Shown piece after piece: positions 60,637 to 64,000 of a stretch of 64,000 nt of DNA. The notes below the pieces were generated by a model. It saw nothing but the letters and a program-made list of their open reading frames with translations, searched no databases and was not told where the DNA came from. Source of the stretch: Pseudomonadota bacterium (GTDB taxonomy: Bacteria > Myxococcota_A > UBA796 > SXON01). How positions within the stretch are numbered: position 1 is the stretch's first letter; the number at the start of each line of letters is the position of its first letter. Both the position numbers and the translations under genes were made by a program. The stretch is taken from assembly GCA_030685065.1 (NCBI GenBank), contig JAUXQH010000121.1, positions 1-64,000 of the forward strand, given 5' to 3'.

Positions 60637-60673
60637 CGGGCGACATCTGGTGTGACCCCTGACGGACGCCCGC
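60636..60673. terminator. Inverted repeat between convergent genes
   Basis: GCGGGCG (60636-60642) can pair with CGCCCGC (60667-60673) between the convergent stops at 60636 and 60700; a competing CGCCCG/CGGGCG pairing (60667-60672 with 60690-60695) also exists. Bidirectional terminator or nothing; no T-runs. Confidence 0.3.
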
Positions 60674-60699
60674 CCTGGGAGGTGACCGCCGGGCGAGGG

Positions 60700-61089
60700 T
60701 CAGCTCGTCGGCGCGTCGACGGCTTTTTCCGCCGCCTGTTCCGCTACTTTCGCGTGCACCACCGCCATGTCGAGGGCCTTGACCTTGGTGAGGAGGTCCT
60801 CCACCGCGGCGGCCGGGAGCGCGCCGGGCTGCGAGTAGAGGAGCACCTTTTCACGGAAGATCATCAGCGTCGGGATCGACCGGATGCCGAACGCCCCCGC
60901 CAATTCCTGCTCGGCCTCGGTGTCGATCTTTCCGAACACCACGTCCGCGTGCCGTTCGGACGCGGCTTCGAAGACCGGCCCGAACTGGCGGCACGGGCCG
61001 CACCACTCGGCCCAGAAGTCGAGGATCACGATCTCGTTTTCCTGAAGGGTGGCGTCGATGTCGGCGGCGGTGATGGCGCGGGTGGGCAT
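60700..61089 (-). CDS. Thioredoxin-fold protein with WCGPC active site
   Basis: A 129-residue thioredoxin. Redox site WAEWCGPCRQFGPVFE (~30-45), cis-Pro loop RSIPTLMIF (~75-83) and the normal strand order. The C-terminus carries a ~25-residue Ala/Lys helical extension (KALDMAVVHAKVAEQAAEKAV). No signal peptide, so a cytoplasmic disulfide reductase. ATG 61089 is chosen because GGAG precedes it; the longer frame adds only 9 atypical residues. Confidence 0.93.
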   Translation of the reverse strand: MPTRAITAADIDATLQENEIVILDFWAEWCGPCRQFGPVFEAASERHADVVFGKIDTEAEQELAGAFGIRSIPTLMIFREKVLLYSQPGALPAAAVEDLLTKVKALDMAVVHAKVAEQAAEKAVDAPTS

Positions 61090-61206
61090 GGCGGAGCTCC
61101 AAGGGCGGAGACCCATAACCGGTACCCGTCACGGCCCGCCTGGCCGTGGGACACGGCGCGCGCGCATGAAGAGCGGGGCGCTGTGCGATAGGTGCATACC
61201 GGTCCC

Positions 61207-61893
61207 ATGAACACCTTGTTCGCGGTCTACGCGCTGGTCGAGCAGCTCGGACTCCCCATCGCCATCCTGGCGTGGCTCACCGTTTTCGCGGGTGCCGTGG
61301 CTCAGGCCGTCGGGTTGCGCGCGGAGACCCGCGCCCATGCGCGGGCCTTCCTGGGAATGTTTGCCCTCTCGCTCGCGGCGCACCTCCTCGACTACTTCCT
61401 CACGCTCGCGATCACCCCCGACCTGTCCCAGGAGGCAAACCCCATCTGGCGCGTGGCGCTCGCGAGCTTCGGCCTGCCCCTGGCGAAGGCCTACGGGCTC
61501 ACGGGCAAGCTGTTCGTGTGCCTCACCGCGGCTTGGTGCTACGTGTACTATCTCACCCGGCGGACTCGACTGTTTCCGGTTCACGCCGCCACCTTCGCGG
61601 CCTTTGTCCAGGGGTTCGGCGCGACGAGCCGCCGCGTCGGCGGGGTGCGGTGGGGGCCCATCAGCCACCTCTTCGCCTTCCTGTACGCATGGCTCGGCCC
61701 CTTCTTCTTCTACATTTCCTTCCTGAACTTCGTCGGTGGCGTGTGGGAGGACATGACGCTCTATACCGCCCTCCCTTCTCCCGTGGCGGCGGTGGCCGGA
61801 TACCTGTTCCTCCTCGTGGTCATCTATTTTCGTGTCAACTACCGGGTGTACCGGGAGGCGAGCGCGAGCCCAACCGCTGCTTCGCCACGATGA
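61207..61893 (+). CDS. Multi-helix membrane protein, unknown
   Basis: A 228-residue inner-membrane protein with five or six hydrophobic helices (about 12-35, 46-72, 95-117, 125-140, 155-178, 190-212) and a basic C-terminal tail. The SHLFAFLYAWLGPFFFYISFLNFVGGVW block is conserved-looking but I recognise no family. No transporter or enzyme motif. ATG 61207 chosen over a GTG 15 bases upstream. The next gene begins 72 bp downstream on the same strand. Confidence 0.7.
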   Translation: MNTLFAVYALVEQLGLPIAILAWLTVFAGAVAQAVGLRAETRAHARAFLGMFALSLAAHLLDYFLTLAITPDLSQEANPIWRVALASFGLPLAKAYGLTGKLFVCLTAAWCYVYYLTRRTRLFPVHAATFAAFVQGFGATSRRVGGVRWGPISHLFAFLYAWLGPFFFYISFLNFVGGVWEDMTLYTALPSPVAAVAGYLFLLVVIYFRVNYRVYREASASPTAASPR

Positions 61894-61965
61894 TCGAGCG
61901 CGATGGCCGGCGCCGCGTACATCGAGCGCCCGCGCGGGCTACACCCCCTTCGGGGGAGGTTCCCG

Positions 61966-62700
61966 ATGCTGAGCCGGTTCGGACGTCGCGAAGAAGTGGT
62001 CTCGTTGGAGGTCGCCCGTCAGCTCCACGCCGAGCGGGAGGCCGCGTTGGCGCAGCTGGAGCGCGCCCACCAGGACGCCGCGCAGCTCCGGCGGACCCTC
62101 GCCCAGCGCGAGGCCGACCTGCGCGCCCTCGGGCAGGTCGCGCAGGGACTGGAGTCGGAGGTCGTGAAGGCGCGGGCCGCGTGCGACGAGCTGCGTGGCC
62201 GGCTGGCGGCGGCGCAGGCCACGGTGGAGGGGCACCGCCAGACCCACGCCGAGGCCGACGCGCGCCTGGGTGACGTGCACCGCTCCGATCCGGACGGCAC
62301 CCGCGTGCAGGAGCTGCTCGCGGACCTCGCGAACCTCCGCCGCCGTCGTGACATCGACCTCGCGGTGGGCCAGCGCGCCGAGCGCGTGCGGCTGCTGACG
62401 CGCCTCGCGGAGGTGCGGGACAGCGTGACGTGGGGCCTCGGGGCCAACCCGGATCCCACGAGCCCGTGGTACGCGGGCCTCGTGGCCATCCGCGATCAGA
62501 TCGACGCACAGCTGCACGCCGAGGGGGTGTCGTTGACGGGCCGTGTCGGCGAGCGCTTCGACGCACGCGTGCACGACGGGGTCGGGACGATCCCGTCGGC
62601 CGGGCTGCCCCCAGGCGTGGTGGCGCGGGTGGAGACCCCGGGGCTCCAGCTGGAGGACGGAACGCTGGTACGGCCAGCGCGGGTGAGCGTGGCAGGGTAG
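61966..62700 (+). CDS. GrpE-like protein with long N-terminal coiled coil
   Basis: A 244-residue protein. Residues ~10-105 are continuous coiled coil (VARQLHAEREAALAQLERAH..). The C-terminal ~110 residues follow GrpE, the nucleotide exchange factor of DnaK: RLAEVRDSVTWGL, WYAGLVAIRDQIDAQLHAEGV, GERFDARVHDGVGT, and the closing beta-wing GLQLEDGTLVRPARVSVAG. No dnaK/dnaJ lies nearby and the acidic GrpE N-terminus is missing, so it is a divergent or second GrpE. ATG 61966 is chosen for its GGGGGAGG ribosome site; an ATG 63 bp earlier is weaker. Confidence 0.8.
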   Translation: MLSRFGRREEVVSLEVARQLHAEREAALAQLERAHQDAAQLRRTLAQREADLRALGQVAQGLESEVVKARAACDELRGRLAAAQATVEGHRQTHAEADARLGDVHRSDPDGTRVQELLADLANLRRRRDIDLAVGQRAERVRLLTRLAEVRDSVTWGLGANPDPTSPWYAGLVAIRDQIDAQLHAEGVSLTGRVGERFDARVHDGVGTIPSAGLPPGVVARVETPGLQLEDGTLVRPARVSVAG

Positions 62701-62744
62701 CGCCGTCGACGACGCTGCCGGCGGGGTCTGCTACACTGCACCGG

Positions 62745-63077
62745 ATGAGCGCTCGCGTCACGCCGCCGCCCTCCCGGGCGCGCCTCCTGTTCCTGATCGG
62801 CGGGCTGGGGCTCGCGTTCTCCTCCTGCGTATCCGGCGGATTCTCCGAAGAGCCTCCCATCCCGTTGGCGGGGGGAGCGCTGTCCGAGCCGCCCCCGCCG
62901 AGCACGATCCCCGAGGTGCCGGAGCCGCCGGTCGCCCCCGTGCCGGATCCCGAAGTCCCGCCGCTGCCGCCGACGGTGGTTCCGCCGCAGCCGCCCCCTC
63001 CGAAGCCGCCGCTTCCTCCGAAGCCGCCGCCCCCTCCGGAGCCCCTCCCGGAGCCCCTGCACCTCCCGGCGACCTGA
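62745..63077 (+). CDS. Proline-rich lipoprotein
   Basis: A 110-residue protein: lipoprotein signal (RLLFLIGGLGLAFSSC, Cys at 28) and then ~75 residues dominated by Pro, Glu and Val (PEPPVAPVPDPEVPPLPP.., ending PPKPPPPPEPLPEP). It would form an extended polyproline-type rod from the membrane through the periplasm or outward. No domain. ATG 62745; the next gene begins 2 bp after its stop. Confidence 0.65.
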   Translation: MSARVTPPPSRARLLFLIGGLGLAFSSCVSGGFSEEPPIPLAGGALSEPPPPSTIPEVPEPPVAPVPDPEVPPLPPTVVPPQPPPPKPPLPPKPPPPPEPLPEPLHLPAT

Positions 63078-63079
63078 GG

Positions 63080-64000
63080 GTGAGCCACACGGTCGCGGCG
63101 CCCGGGATCTCCGGGGGCTGGCTGCGCGGCCGAGACTTCGATCTCGGGATGATCGGCGGAGTGCTGCTCCTCGCGCTCGGGCTCGGGTGGTTGGCCAACA
63201 CCGGGGCGAGCTGGTTCGCCCTCGTGCTCTGGGCGGACTTCTGGTTCATCGCCTATCCGCACGTCGCGTCGATGTGGACACGGGTTGTGTTCGATCGCGC
63301 GAGCGCCCGGCGGCATTGGTTCCTGTGGGCCGGACTGCCGCCGCTCGTCCTCCTGGGCACCGCGAGCCTCGCCCACTTGGGAGGGGCGCTGGTGCTCAAC
63401 ACCCTGTACTATCATTGGCAATCGTACCACTACACGCGGCAAAGCTACGGTATCGCGCGGGTCTATCAACGCACCGGCGGTGCCACCGAGCGCGATTGGC
63501 TCACGGACGCCGTGGTGTTCGCGTTCCCCATCTGGGGGTGGCTGCACCGGTGTGCCCAGGGCAGCACCAATTTCTTCGGCGGCCCGCTCAGCCTGCCCGC
63601 GGTGCCGGCGGCCGTGGCGAATTCGGTCGGTGCGCTGGCGGTCCTGCTGCTCGGGGTCTGGGTCGCGCGCACCCGGTGGGACCGCCCGGCACACGCCTGG
63701 TTCGTGCTGTCGCACGTGCTGCTCACCTTCGTGAGCTACATCGCCGTCACCGAGATCACCCGAGGTTGGATCTTCGTGAACATCTGGCACAACGCGCAGT
63801 ATCTGTTGTTCGTCTGGGCGCGGAACACCCGCCGCTTCGAGGGACGCGCGGACACGCATCCGCTCTCGGTGGCGTGGTTGTGTCAGCCGCGAAATTGGGT
63901 GGCGTATTCCGCGGTGTGCCTCGCGCTGTCGACCGTCGGGTTCGGCCTCCTCCGCGTGTCGGCCGAGGGGATGGCCGTGTGGGGGATCGGGGCCGGCCTC
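63080..64000 (+). CDS. Multi-helix membrane protein with His-rich motifs (truncated by window end)
   Basis: 307 codons visible, no stop before the edge. At least seven hydrophobic segments (about 22-40, 42-60, 77-95, 130-150, 165-190, 200-225, 270-290). Conserved-looking His/Tyr motifs lie between helices: ADFWFIAYPHVASMW, YYHWQSYHYTRQSYG and FVNIWHNAQYLLFVW. These could ligate metal, as in membrane desaturases or hydroxylases, but no classical HxxxH/HxxHH set is present, so no activity is assigned. GTG 63080 has GAGG just upstream. Confidence 0.75.
   Translation, partial: MSHTVAAPGISGGWLRGRDFDLGMIGGVLLLALGLGWLANTGASWFALVLWADFWFIAYPHVASMWTRVVFDRASARRHWFLWAGLPPLVLLGTASLAHLGGALVLNTLYYHWQSYHYTRQSYGIARVYQRTGGATERDWLTDAVVFAFPIWGWLHRCAQGSTNFFGGPLSLPAVPAAVANSVGALAVLLLGVWVARTRWDRPAHAWFVLSHVLLTFVSYIAVTEITRGWIFVNIWHNAQYLLFVWARNTRRFEGRADTHPLSVAWLCQPRNWVAYSAVCLALSTVGFGLLRVSAEGMAVWGIGAGL

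Noticed and set aside
1..64000. tRNA, rRNA or riboswitch genes
   Set aside because: Intergenic gaps are short and none shows a cloverleaf or known aptamer core by eye; a covariance-model scan would be decisive.

Overview
This is a GC-rich (roughly 70% by eye), gene-dense bacterial chromosomal window. It is probably from a member of the Myxococcota or a close deltaproteobacterial lineage. The evidence is a very large secreted protein with FG-GAP and MopE-like DCDD calcium-binding modules ending in a MYXO-CTERM-like tail (Cys motif, hydrophobic helix, Arg cluster), a lexA promoter box resembling the Myxococcus type, many secreted or lipoproteins of unknown function, and heavy use of GTG starts in four-base GTGA/ATGA overlaps. 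I see no rRNA, tRNA, IS element, prophage, CRISPR array or origin. There is no gene-free stretch longer than about 245 bases.

Layout. 1-3171: truncated ALDH7-type aldehyde dehydrogenase, an OmpA-family protein, and a coiled-coil/Cys-His protein preceded by an unusual repeat and operator array. 3172-6206: minus-strand operon of a TetR regulator, a small membrane protein, a beta-propeller and a SirB1-like transglutaminase-fold protein. 6348-7946: B12-binding-type radical SAM enzyme. 8086-11332: minus-strand operon of an unknown secreted/anchored protein, the lipid II flippase MurJ with an extra C-terminal domain, and a methyltransferase. 11384-14046: rhomboid-like pseudoprotease, HSDL2-like SDR and an exported unknown protein. 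14059-20449: the giant MopE/FG-GAP protein and an exported protein with a His/Asp-rich tail, separated by a clear intrinsic terminator.

20580-34340: lexA under a self-regulated promoter, a histidine kinase, then a long plus-strand operon: DUF4175-like protein, HExxH peptidase with TPR-like tail, MoxR ATPase, DUF58, BatA-like VWA, DUF4159 and a VWA/GATase-like protein. This is an extended MoxR-Bat module acting at the cell envelope. 34377-41645: pentapeptide-repeat/propeller protein, degenerate transglutaminase-like protein, helical-repeat protein, B3/B4 domain protein and a NACHT-FGE fusion overlapping an alpha/beta hydrolase.

42598-48481: a catabolic operon (SDR, RidA-like, crotonase, lipoprotein, acyl-CoA dehydrogenase, benzoate/2-aminobenzoate-type CoA ligase, creatininase-family hydrolase). 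It is probably for an aromatic acid via CoA thioesters, possibly 2-aminobenzoate. 48530-52516: an exported protein, an unknown protein, and two adjacent six-helix class III cyclases. In the two cyclases the catalytic residues are split: the first has the C2-type residues only, the second the C1-type metal aspartates only. Together they look like a mammalian-type transmembrane adenylyl cyclase cut into two genes, which is the most unusual finding here.

52611-56891: carA-carB. 56930-64000: an SDR, an FG-GAP lipoprotein, small unknown proteins, a thioredoxin, membrane proteins, a GrpE-like protein, a proline-rich lipoprotein and a multi-helix membrane protein running off the end.
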